A stretch of DNA of 10,050 nucleotides from Deltaproteobacteria bacterium (GTDB lineage: Bacteria > Myxococcota > Polyangia > Haliangiales > Haliangiaceae), in contig JAGSPR010000242.1 of NCBI GenBank assembly GCA_018262455.1, positions 1 to 10,050 on the forward strand, given 5' to 3'. The notes under the pieces are model-generated. The model was not told the origin of the DNA, searched no databases, and saw nothing but the letters and a program-made list of their open reading frames with translations. How positions within the stretch are numbered: position 1 is the first letter of the stretch; the number at the start of each line of letters is the position of its first letter. Positions 1-5,513 of the stretch are shown here, piece after piece. A program made the translations under genes and the position numbers.

Positions 1-27
1 CTGGTGCTCGAGGTCGCCCGCTCGTAG
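1..27 (+). CDS. 3' end of an upstream gene (partial, unknown product)
   Basis: The first 27 bases read open in frame 1 as LVLEVARS followed by a TAG stop. The next gene starts 9 nt later on the same strand, which is the spacing of an operon, so this is plausibly the tail of a neighbouring coding sequence. Eight residues cannot identify a family. It could equally be chance, because open frames are common at this GC content. Confidence 0.35.
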   Translation: MVLEVARS

Positions 28-36
28 GTATCCGGC

Positions 37-969
37 ATGCGGACCCAGACCACACGTGACCGGTGGGCGACGGAGTTCACCGCCGCCGCCCGCGCGCACT
101 GGACCCCAGCTCGCACGCTCGAGCTGACCTGCGGCAAGGCGCTCGAGCTGCTGCCCGCCGAGGCGCCGCTGCTGCTGCGCGCGCTGGGCCTGTTGCATCG
201 CGACGCGACGATGCCGCCGGCCCAGGTGCGCAAGTTCCTGCAGATCAACCATGTCGTGCGGCTGCTCGAACCTGCGATCGCACGGCTGCGGGGCCGCCAT
301 CCCGTGATCCGGCTGCTCGATGCGGGGTGCGGGCGGTCGTACCTGACCTTGCTCCTGGCGTGGTGCGCCCGCGAGCGCTGGGGTCATCGCCTCGAGGTGC
401 TGGGCATCGATCGCAACGCCGACGTGATCGAGGAGTGCCGGCGACGGACGGCGCTGGCCGAGCTCGCGGAGGTGGTGCGGTTCGAGGCGGCTCCGCTCGA
501 GGGGGTCGATCTCGAGGCGACCTGGCAGCGCACGTTCGGAGCTCGCGAGCGCGTGCACGGCGTGTTCGCGCTGCATGCGTGCGATACGGCCAGCTGCGAC
601 GCGATCGCGCTCGGCGTCGCGATCGAGGCCGACCTGATCGCGGTGGCGCCGTGCTGCCAGGCCGAGCTCGCGCGCGGCTGGAGCGAGCTGGCAGCGCGCG
701 GCGATCCAGGCGCGTTCGGATCGCTGTGGCGGGAGCCACACCTGCGGCGCGAGGCCGCGTCCCACCTGACCGACGCGATGCGCGTGCTGCTGCTGCGCGC
801 CGCCGGCTACGACGTCAAGGCGATGGAGTTCATCACGCCCGAGCACACGAAGAAGAACACGCTGATCCGCGCGGTGCGCTCCGCACCCGATCCGGGGGCC
901 CGCGCCGAGTACGAAGCGCTCGTAGCAGCCACCGGCGGCTGCGGCTTGCAGCTCGCGTCGCGCGTCTAG
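37..969 (+). CDS. SAM-dependent methyltransferase (Methyltransf_32-like)
   Basis: A 310-residue Rossmann-fold class I methyltransferase, probably cytoplasmic; the methyl acceptor is unknown. The SAM-binding glycine loop is LLDAGCGRSYLT (residues 93-104), and the acidic end of strand beta-2 is LGIDRN (122-127). The segment ALHACDTASCDAI (179-190) and the APCCQ motif (204-208) are typical of the Methyltransf_32 group, which also occurs in GSTCD- and TRM13-type proteins. The conserved N-terminal KFLQINH (67-73) and the C-terminal HTKKNTLI (270-277) match the same group. The ATG at 37 is preceded by TAGGTA six bases upstream, a near match to the -10 pattern seen at other starts here, and by a possible AGG ribosome site. 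It lies 9 nt after a probable upstream stop, so it may be cotranscribed with that gene. Its TAG stop overlaps the convergent hydrolase stop in one CTAG. The fold assignment is firm; the substrate is not. Confidence 0.85.
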   Translation: MRTQTTRDRWATEFTAAARAHWTPARTLELTCGKALELLPAEAPLLLRALGLLHRDATMPPAQVRKFLQINHVVRLLEPAIARLRGRHPVIRLLDAGCGRSYLTLLLAWCARERWGHRLEVLGIDRNADVIEECRRRTALAELAEVVRFEAAPLEGVDLEATWQRTFGARERVHGVFALHACDTASCDAIALGVAIEADLIAVAPCCQAELARGWSELAARGDPGAFGSLWREPHLRREAASHLTDAMRVLLLRAAGYDVKAMEFITPEHTKKNTLIRAVRSAPDPGARAEYEALVAATGGCGLQLASRV

Positions 970-1820
970 CGAGTGCCCGCGCTCCCCGGGGGATGCGCGG
1001 CGAGAAAGCCATCGAGCGCGCGCTGGAAGCCCGCGGGATCGTCCTGCATCACGAAGTGGCGGGTGTGCGGCACCACGATGACCTCGTGGCTCGGGATCTT
1101 GGCGACCCGCGCGCGGATCGCCTGCTGGTGAGGGCCGTCGGCGAGGATCGCGAGGACGGGGACCTTGATCTGCGCCAGCTTCGGGCGGAGATCGGTCGTG
1201 AACAGCTCGTAGAAGGTGGCGGCCATGGTGCGCGGATCGGAGCGCACGACGTCGGCGAGCACGAGCTCGAGCTGCTTGGGATCGGTGAACATGCCGCCGT
1301 AGTAACGGCGCGCCTCCTTCGCAAACGATCCGGCGGACAGGGTTGCCCACGAGTCGCGGATGCGACGCGCCCAGGCCTCGTCGCCGGGCGCGGGGGAGGA
1401 ATCGATGCTGACGATCGGGCCGACGAGGTCGGGTTCGGTCTCGGCGAGCCAGATCGCCAGGAAGCCGCCCATGCTGTGACCCACGATGACGGGATGATCG
1501 AGGTGACGGTCACGGATGTAGTCGGCGAGCTCGGCGCGCATCGTCGCCGTGAGCGGACCCTCGATCGGGGCGTGCCCGGCAAAGCCCGCGGCGGTGAGCG
1601 TGTGAACCTCGACCGTCTTGCGGTGCGTGCCGGTCGTGAGGTGGGTGATCGTCTCGTTCCAGACCGCGCCCGAGCAGCCGAGGCCGGGGAGCAAGACGAT
1701 CGGCCTGCCGCTGCCGGTGACCTCGACCGTGAACGAGCGTGGCTCGAACCGGCTGGGAGCCGGGGCGGCGGCAGACGATCCGCACGCCGCGACGCACGCA
1801 AGCACGACCAGCCACTTCAT
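966..1820 (-). CDS. alpha/beta hydrolase, predicted lipoprotein
   Basis: A 284-residue alpha/beta-hydrolase-fold enzyme. The N-terminus MKWLVVLACVAAC is a short lipoprotein signal with lipobox VAAC (Cys13), followed by an Ala/Pro linker, so the enzyme is probably anchored on the periplasmic face of a membrane. The oxyanion strand and loop are IVLLPGLGCSG (41-51). The nucleophile elbow is GHSMGG with Ser116. The likely acid is Asp228 in LAILADGP, and the catalytic histidine is His255 in HTRHFVMQDDP. The family includes esterases, lipases, lactonases and C-C hydrolases, and the sequence does not tell them apart. The ATG at 1820 is chosen because a TAGTAT hexamer lies 7 nt upstream and the signal peptide starts exactly there. 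It diverges from the reductase gene across 39 bp and converges on the methyltransferase. Confidence 0.88.
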   Translation of the reverse strand: MKWLVVLACVAACGSSAAAPAPSRFEPRSFTVEVTGSGRPIVLLPGLGCSGAVWNETITHLTTGTHRKTVEVHTLTAAGFAGHAPIEGPLTATMRAELADYIRDRHLDHPVIVGHSMGGFLAIWLAETEPDLVGPIVSIDSSPAPGDEAWARRIRDSWATLSAGSFAKEARRYYGGMFTDPKQLELVLADVVRSDPRTMAATFYELFTTDLRPKLAQIKVPVLAILADGPHQQAIRARVAKIPSHEVIVVPHTRHFVMQDDPAGFQRALDGFLAAHPPGSAGTR

Positions 1821-1825
1821 GACGC

Positions 1826-1850
1826 CGATACTACTTTAACCCTAGTATCG
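1826..1850. promoter_or_regulatory. symmetric divergent promoter/operator between hydrolase and reductase
   Basis: CGATACTA (1826-1833) and TAGTATCG (1843-1850) form a perfect 8-bp inverted repeat with a 9-nt spacer. Each arm contains TAGTAT, a reasonable -10 hexamer, in the outward direction. On the minus strand it ends 7 nt before the hydrolase ATG; on the plus strand it ends 11 nt before the reductase ATG. No convincing -35 element is visible. It could be a symmetric bidirectional promoter, a dimeric-regulator operator covering both -10 boxes, or both. Confidence 0.55.
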
Positions 1851-1859
1851 CCAGCGGTC

Positions 1860-2702
1860 ATGACGTCCGAGGTGTTCCTGTTCGGCGCCAACTCGATGCT
1901 CGGGTGGTCGATCCTGCAGGCCCGCGGGGACGCCCAGGTGACGCCGTTCTGCAACGGCAAGACGAAGACGCTGCCCGCCGGGATCGAGCGCGGGATCGAT
2001 CTCGACAACGAGGCAGAGGTGAAGCAGCTGTTCGAGCGCGAGCGGCCAAGGCTTGTCATCCACTGCGCGGGCGTGTGCGACGTCGAGACCTGCGAGCGCT
2101 CGCCCGAGTTCGCCTACGCGGTGAACGTCGAGGGCACGCGCAACCTGCGCGCGCACGCACCCCACGGCACCCGGATCGTGTACTGCTCGAGCGACCACGT
2201 GTTCGGCGGAGATGGCGGCCCGTACTGGGAGGACTCGCCGCCCGCGCCGATCAGCGTCTACGGCCAGACCCGCGTCGCGGCCGAAAAGCTGATGCTGGCG
2301 CGCCCGGACACGCTCGTCGTGCGCGCGGGCCTGTGGATCGGACCGTCCTCGACCGGCCGGATCGGCCACCTCGACTGGCTGCGCGATCGGCATCGCCGCA
2401 ACCTGCCGATGACCGTGGTCACCGACGAGCTGCGATCGGCGGTCTGGGCCGAGGACGCGGCGCGGCGGGTCTGGGAGCTGGCCGCCTCGCCGCTGCGCGG
2501 GATCCGCCACATCATCGCGACCCGCACGGTGTCCCGGCCGGAGCTCGCGACCTACCTGAACCAGCACTTCGCGATCGGCGCCACATTCGGGGTCCAGCCC
2601 CGGCGCGAGCGCCGCACGCCGCACCTCGGCAACGTCGAGCTGGCAACCCGCTACGACGACGCGCTCGCGCGGCCGCTGCGCTCGGTGGTGCCAGCCGCTT
2701 GA
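1860..2702 (+). CDS. RmlD-like NAD(P)-dependent sugar-nucleotide reductase (extended SDR)
   Basis: A 280-residue extended short-chain dehydrogenase of the dTDP-4-dehydrorhamnose reductase type, cytoplasmic. The dinucleotide-binding loop is FLFGANSMLGW (6-16). Strand 4 is LVIHCAGVCDVETCE (65-79), followed by the AYAVNVEGTRNL segment (85-96). IVYCSSDHVFGG (106-117) carries the catalytic Ser/Ser-Asp strand, and the active-site Tyr is Tyr134 in VYGQTR. The family's usual YxxxK lysine is Arg138 here. The C-terminal region (TDELRSAVWAEDAA, 188-201) fits substrate-domain segments of RmlD proteins. The family reduces 4-keto sugars on nucleotide carriers, but no other rhamnose genes are nearby, so the substrate is open. 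The ATG at 1860 is chosen because the glycine loop starts right after it and a TAGTAT lies 11 nt upstream. Frame openness upstream of it is a high-GC artefact. Confidence 0.85.
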   Translation: MTSEVFLFGANSMLGWSILQARGDAQVTPFCNGKTKTLPAGIERGIDLDNEAEVKQLFERERPRLVIHCAGVCDVETCERSPEFAYAVNVEGTRNLRAHAPHGTRIVYCSSDHVFGGDGGPYWEDSPPAPISVYGQTRVAAEKLMLARPDTLVVRAGLWIGPSSTGRIGHLDWLRDRHRRNLPMTVVTDELRSAVWAEDAARRVWELAASPLRGIRHIIATRTVSRPELATYLNQHFAIGATFGVQPRRERRTPHLGNVELATRYDDALARPLRSVVPAA

Positions 2703-2747
2703 GCGGCCTCGATCGCCACCCCATAGCTGCGGCGGGATGTTCCACGC

Positions 2748-2753
2748 TATCCT
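2748..2753 (+). promoter_or_regulatory. -10-like TATCCT, leaderless spacing
   Basis: TATCCT lies 6 nt before the ATG at 2760. There is no purine-rich ribosome site in the gap, so the transcript would start at or next to the start codon. It also separates this small gene from the reductase upstream, which ends 57 bp earlier. Confidence 0.4.
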
Positions 2754-2759
2754 CGCCGC

Positions 2760-2981
2760 ATGCCAGGCATGGGCGAGCTGCTGATCATCGTGATGATTCT
2801 CATCATGCTCCCCCTGACCGGGCTGTGGGTGTGGACCCTGGTCGACTGTGCGATGAAGGAGCCAAGCGAGGGCAACGACAAGATCGTCTGGATCCTCATC
2901 ATCGTGTTCGCCGGCGTGATCGGGGCCGCCATCTACTTCTTCGCCCGGCGGCCGCAACGGATGGCAAAGTTCGGTCGCTAG
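2760..2981 (+). CDS. small PLDc_N-type membrane protein
   Basis: A 73-residue inner-membrane protein with two membrane segments (about residues 6-28 and 42-62) joined by a short charged loop, CAMKEPSEGNDK. The pattern is a WxLVDCA motif after helix 1, then DKIVW, LIIVF, a glycine-containing second helix and a terminal Arg pair (RRP). This matches the PLDc_N domain (phospholipase D-nuclease N-terminal), the hydrophobic hairpin found at the start of cardiolipin synthases and as stand-alone small proteins. No phospholipase catalytic domain (HKD) follows, so it is one of the stand-alone forms, whose function is not established. The ATG at 2760 follows a TATCCT hexamer by 6 nt; a second Met at residue 4 is an alternative start. 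Confidence 0.8.
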   Translation: MPGMGELLIIVMILIMLPLTGLWVWTLVDCAMKEPSEGNDKIVWILIIVFAGVIGAAIYFFARRPQRMAKFGR

Positions 2982-3007
2982 CAGACCATCAAGCACGAAT
3001 CGCGCGC

Positions 3008-3016
3008 GGGGGGGGG
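3008..3016 (+). repeat. homopolymeric G9 tract in promoter region
   Basis: Nine consecutive G residues followed by CCC. The tract ends 11 nt before the TACGGT hexamer at 3028, so it lies in what would be the -35/spacer region of the promoter for the gene at 3040. Confidence 0.9.
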
Positions 3017-3027
3017 CCCGGTTGGAC

Positions 3028-3033
3028 TACGGT
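3028..3033 (+). promoter_or_regulatory. -10-like TACGGT, leaderless spacing
   Basis: TACGGT lies 6 nt before the ATG at 3040. The AGGA between them is only 2 nt from the ATG, too close to work as a ribosome site. This supports a leaderless transcript and favours ATG 3040 over the TTG at 3022. Confidence 0.4.
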
Positions 3034-3039
3034 AGGACG

Positions 3040-3375
3040 ATGGCGATCAGCTGGAGCAAGCGAGGACTCTGTGGGGTGCTGGTACTCGCTGCCCTGAGCG
3101 GAGGTGGCTGTGCAACCGGCTTCACCTTCGCCAAAGGCTTGTCCGGGGGCGAGGCGAGCTCGCCCAAATCGAACAACCCGGCCTCCTGTGGTTCCGTGTT
3201 CGGATCGCTCGCCGTCGGCTTCCTGATCGAGAGCATCATCATGACCGGGGTGATCGTCGCCGACGGTGAAGGCTTCTCGACGTTCGACAAGGTCGGCATC
3301 GGGGCCGTCGCGCTCGATACCGGAGTGGCCCTGACGTTGGCCGCGAAGATCTGCAAGGCCAACCGGGGCGACTGA
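3040..3375 (+). CDS. small secreted or lipid-anchored protein, unknown function
   Basis: A 111-residue protein of no family I recognise. The N-terminus has Lys7/Arg8 followed by a hydrophobic stretch LCGVLVLAALSGGGC, which looks like a signal peptide. Cys24 could be a lipidation site, but the residues before it (GGG) do not fit the usual lipobox, so lipidation is doubtful. After a Ser/Gly/Lys-rich linker (31-48) come two hydrophobic stretches, about 51-73 and 86-104, either of which could be a membrane segment. Cysteines at 11, 24, 50 and 105 are notable in so small a protein. ATG 3040 is preferred to the in-frame TTG at 3022 because the signal peptide begins just after it and a TACGGT hexamer lies 6 nt upstream. 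It stands 58 bp after the PLDc_N gene on the same strand. Confidence 0.65.
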   Translation: MAISWSKRGLCGVLVLAALSGGGCATGFTFAKGLSGGEASSPKSNNPASCGSVFGSLAVGFLIESIIMTGVIVADGEGFSTFDKVGIGAVALDTGVALTLAAKICKANRGD

Positions 3376-3519
3376 ACGTGCTCCAACACGCCTCGACACG
3401 ATTGTCCTGAGCGGCGTCACCGCGCGCGGCGGGCGGCCTTACGGCGAGCGGTAGCTTCCACGGCCGTTCGCTGCGTGGCACAGGAGCCATTCTCCGACGC
3501 CTCCCGAGGCGGCAGCCGG
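3376..3519. other. intergenic gap between convergent genes
   Basis: A gap of 144 bp between the stop of the small secreted protein and that of the large lipoprotein. I see no open frame with a supported start, and no RNA gene. It contains several GC-rich partial dyads; the clearest is the hairpin at 3498-3511. Confidence 0.6.
3498..3511 (-). terminator. possible hairpin downstream of lipoprotein gene
   Basis: CGCCTC and GAGGCG are perfect reverse complements separated by 2 nt, starting 8 nt beyond the minus-strand lipoprotein stop. There is no T-run after it, so classical factor-independent termination is not supported. It is a weak candidate for 3'-end formation only. Confidence 0.25.
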
Positions 3520-4566
3520 TCACCGCTTCGGACACAGCGGGATCGCGACCTCGGTCTGCTTGTGGCTTGCGACGTCGACGAAGATCGCGCGTGCGGCGCG
3601 CGCGGTGTGGGCGACGAACCCGAGCTCGCCGGGGCGCGTCACGAGGGTGCTGGCGGCGCTGGTCTCGACGGCGGTATTGCGCTCGTCGTCGTCGAGGTCG
3701 AGGCCGAGGTGCTCGATCGGGAAGCTGGCCTGGAGCTTGGCGTGCTGGACGTCCCACAGCTGCACCACGTCCCCCTCGCCGCCGTGGCTGGTCGCGAACG
3801 CGAACGTCCCCGGAGCCACCTCGCCCCAGGCCGCCGTGCGTCCAGGTAGCTCGCCGACGCGGGTGAGCTTGGTCGCGTCCACCCGCCACAACGAGCCCTC
3901 CGCGGCCTCGGTCGCGCCGGGGTGCACGATCCACAGCAGCAGCGGGCCGACGAACGCGATCTCGTAACGCACGCAATGGTGATCCGTCCACGGGCGCTTC
4001 GCCTTCGCGCGGAGCTTGCCGGTCGACAGCTGGTAGAGCTCGACGACACCAGCGCCGCAGCTCTCCTGCAGCAGCAGCGCGGCGAGTCCGCCGGCGGGGT
4101 CGACGACGGTGGCCTGGACCTCGACGCCCTTGGCAAGCTTGGGCGCGACGGTTCGGCAGGGTCCGCGGCCGTCGCACGCCTCGACAGTGGTTCGGTCGCC
4201 GCTCACGGTCGCCCGCGGAGCGTTGCTCGCGGGTGCGCTCGCGGCCGGCGCGGTGGGCGGCCCCGGGCGCGGCGGCTCGAGCTGGGCCGTGCCGTCGCGG
4301 CCGACCCGCAGGCAGGTGTTGGCGGGCGCGGTTTCAGCGTCGCGATCGGTGTTCCAGCACAGGTGCAGTCCGTCCGCGTCGAGGCTCGTGGAAGACCGCT
4401 CCCGCGCGGCGGGAAAGCAGGCCACGGGCGGTTGGTTCGTCGGCGGAGCCGGCGTGGACGCATCGGTGGGCGTGGGCGTGGGCGCCGAACCGGCCCCGGG
4501 CTGTGTAGCCGGTCGCGGCGTCGAGCCACACGCAGCGAGCAGGCAGACGACGAGCGGAAGCTTCAT
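3520..4566 (-). CDS. large Pro/Ala-rich lipoprotein, possible beta-propeller
   Basis: A 348-residue predicted lipoprotein. The N-terminus MKLPLVVCLLAAC has a clear lipobox LAAC (Cys13), followed by a Pro/Thr/Ala-rich linker (about 17-48) of the sort that spaces a globular domain from the membrane. The body (about 50-348) is beta-rich with repeated short strands ending in W-x-V/D (LWRVDATKL, 226-234; QLWDVQHAKLQASF, 269-282), resembling a degenerate WD/beta-propeller. Nine further cysteines (50, 70, 85, 131, 137, 170, 198, 345 and the signal-peptide Cys8) suggest disulfides and periplasmic or surface exposure. I do not recognise a family with confidence. The ATG at 4566 is preferred to the in-frame GTG at 4575, which overlaps the -10-like TAGCGT. 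Its neighbour upstream on the same strand is the sigma factor, 117 bp away. Confidence 0.75.
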   Translation of the reverse strand: MKLPLVVCLLAACGSTPRPATQPGAGSAPTPTPTDASTPAPPTNQPPVACFPAARERSSTSLDADGLHLCWNTDRDAETAPANTCLRVGRDGTAQLEPPRPGPPTAPAASAPASNAPRATVSGDRTTVEACDGRGPCRTVAPKLAKGVEVQATVVDPAGGLAALLLQESCGAGVVELYQLSTGKLRAKAKRPWTDHHCVRYEIAFVGPLLLWIVHPGATEAAEGSLWRVDATKLTRVGELPGRTAAWGEVAPGTFAFATSHGGEGDVVQLWDVQHAKLQASFPIEHLGLDLDDDERNTAVETSAASTLVTRPGELGFVAHTARAARAIFVDVASHKQTEVAIPLCPKR

Positions 4567-4683
4567 CGGCAGCACGCTATCACCCGCGCAAGGCCGACAT
4601 CGCCAGTTCGTGGATCATCCGACGCCACGGCCGTGCTCGATCGCCTCGCCAGCTGGCTCGCCGGGCTTGTTGTCCGGCCCGCC
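4567..4683. other. intergenic gap with two 10-bp palindromes and a hairpin
   Basis: CACGGCCGTG (4626-4635) and GCCAGCTGGC (4648-4657) are perfect 10-bp palindromes with centres 22 bp apart, close to two DNA helical turns. Just beyond the sigma-gene stop, GCCGG (4660-4664) can pair with CCGGC (4674-4678), which could form a hairpin at the sigma transcript's 3' end, but no T-run follows. The palindromes lie upstream of the lipoprotein promoter and could be operator sites. Confidence 0.35.
4574..4579 (-). promoter_or_regulatory. -10-like TAGCGT with upstream TG, leaderless spacing
   Basis: On the minus strand TAGCGT is preceded by TGA (extended -10 pattern TGnTANNNT) and ends 7 nt before the ATG at 4566. 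There is no ribosome-site sequence in the 7 nt (GCTGCCG). This suggests that the lipoprotein gene has its own promoter and is not simply read through from the sigma gene. Confidence 0.45.
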
Positions 4684-5499
4684 TCACAGCGCGTCAGGCG
4701 GAAGGTCGATCCGGCTCTGCACGAGGCGGATCAGGCTATCGACCTCGTCGCCTTCGAGCCGCAGGTCGTGCATCAGCTTGCGCCGCGTCTTGTCGAGCAC
4801 GGCTTGCTTCGCGCTCGCGATCCAGCGCGCGACGGTGGCGCGATGGACGCCGTACATCGGGGCGATGTCGTCGATCGTCAGGCCATCGAGCAGGTGGAGC
4901 CGGAGGGCGGCGCGCTCCTTGAGCTCGAGCTCGCCGAGGGCGGCGAGGAACGCCGTCTTGAACGCCACCGTCGCATCGCGCTTGATCGCGCTGAGGACCG
5001 GATCGCTCGGCGGCGCGAGCGTGTCGAACAGCGCGTCGTCGTCGGTTGGCGTGGCGCCCAGGTCCTCGCGACGGGTCTTGCCGGCCTCGCGCGCCGCGAC
5101 GACGCGGACCCATCGCCGCAACGCCCCGCGGCCGCTGTACTGCGCCAGCAGTGGCCCGCGGCCCGCGTGGTCGACCATGAGCATCGCCCGCAGCCGCTGG
5201 CGCGTCTCGTCGATGACCGCGCGGTCCCAGGTGGCGAGCGCGGCATCGATGATCGGCACCACCTCGCGCTCGATGGCCTCGATCGCGGCGCGCTCGCCTG
5301 CGAGGACGCCGCACACGAGGTAGACGTCGTCGAGGCACCAGGTGGCGAGCTGCTCGGTGAGCGTGAGCTCGGGCGGCAGATGCGCCGCCAGGTGGCCGCG
5401 GAATGCCTCCAGCGCGACGGTGACGTCGGGGCGCTCGAGCTGGCACCGTCGCCACGCGGACTCGACCAGATCGGGCTCCACGGTCACGCCGACGATCAT
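4684..5499 (-). CDS. sigma-70 family (ECF-like) RNA polymerase sigma factor
   Basis: A 271-residue sigma-factor-like protein counted from the ATG at 5499. The C-terminal part is clear region 4: an acidic/Leu helix LGELELKERAALRLHLLDGLT (188-208) leading into the DNA-binding helix-turn-helix IDDIAPMYGVHRATVARWIASA (209-230), followed by a basic helix. The N-terminal part resembles the diverged region 2 of myxobacterial kinase-associated sigma factors, with LDDVYLVCGVLAGERAAI (57-74) and YSGRGALRRWVRVVAAREAG (121-140). It would direct core RNA polymerase to target promoters. The gene diverges head to head from a Ser/Thr kinase. The start is uncertain. ATG 5499 has a GGGGGA ribosome-like site at good spacing; GTG 5487 would instead sit 10 nt after TACTAT. 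A TTG further upstream overlaps the kinase gene and is unlikely. Confidence 0.8.
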   Translation of the reverse strand: MIVGVTVEPDLVESAWRRCQLERPDVTVALEAFRGHLAAHLPPELTLTEQLATWCLDDVYLVCGVLAGERAAIEAIEREVVPIIDAALATWDRAVIDETRQRLRAMLMVDHAGRGPLLAQYSGRGALRRWVRVVAAREAGKTRREDLGATPTDDDALFDTLAPPSDPVLSAIKRDATVAFKTAFLAALGELELKERAALRLHLLDGLTIDDIAPMYGVHRATVARWIASAKQAVLDKTRRKLMHDLRLEGDEVDSLIRLVQSRIDLPPDAL

Positions 5500-5507
5500 A
5501 GTACGAT
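5498..5507. promoter_or_regulatory. overlapping back-to-back -10 elements, sigma factor/kinase
   Basis: Ten bases, ATAGTACGAT, read TACGAT on the plus strand (5502-5507) and TACTAT on the minus strand (5503-5498), so the two -10-like hexamers overlap by 2 bp on opposite strands. The plus-strand copy ends 6 nt before the kinase GTG; the minus-strand copy ends 10 nt before GTG 5487 of the sigma gene. RNA polymerase could bind in only one direction at a time, which would link expression of the two genes. Confidence 0.45.
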
Positions 5508-5513
5508 TCCCCC

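Noticed and set aside
63..1859. Very long open plus-strand frame leading into the reductase
   Set aside because: It overlaps the methyltransferase and the hydrolase in other frames, and its translation is Arg/Ala/Gly-rich with no fold signal. Only the part from ATG 1860 carries recognisable motifs.
1842..2996. 384-residue minus-strand frame over the reductase and PLDc_N genes
   Set aside because: It is antisense to two well-supported genes, has a His/Arg/Gln-rich composition and no domain. It is a high-GC shadow.
3040..3375. Confident lipoprotein call for the 111-residue protein
   Set aside because: Cys24 is preceded by GGG, which lacks the Leu-like residue at -3 of a normal lipobox. Export is likely, but lipidation is unproven.
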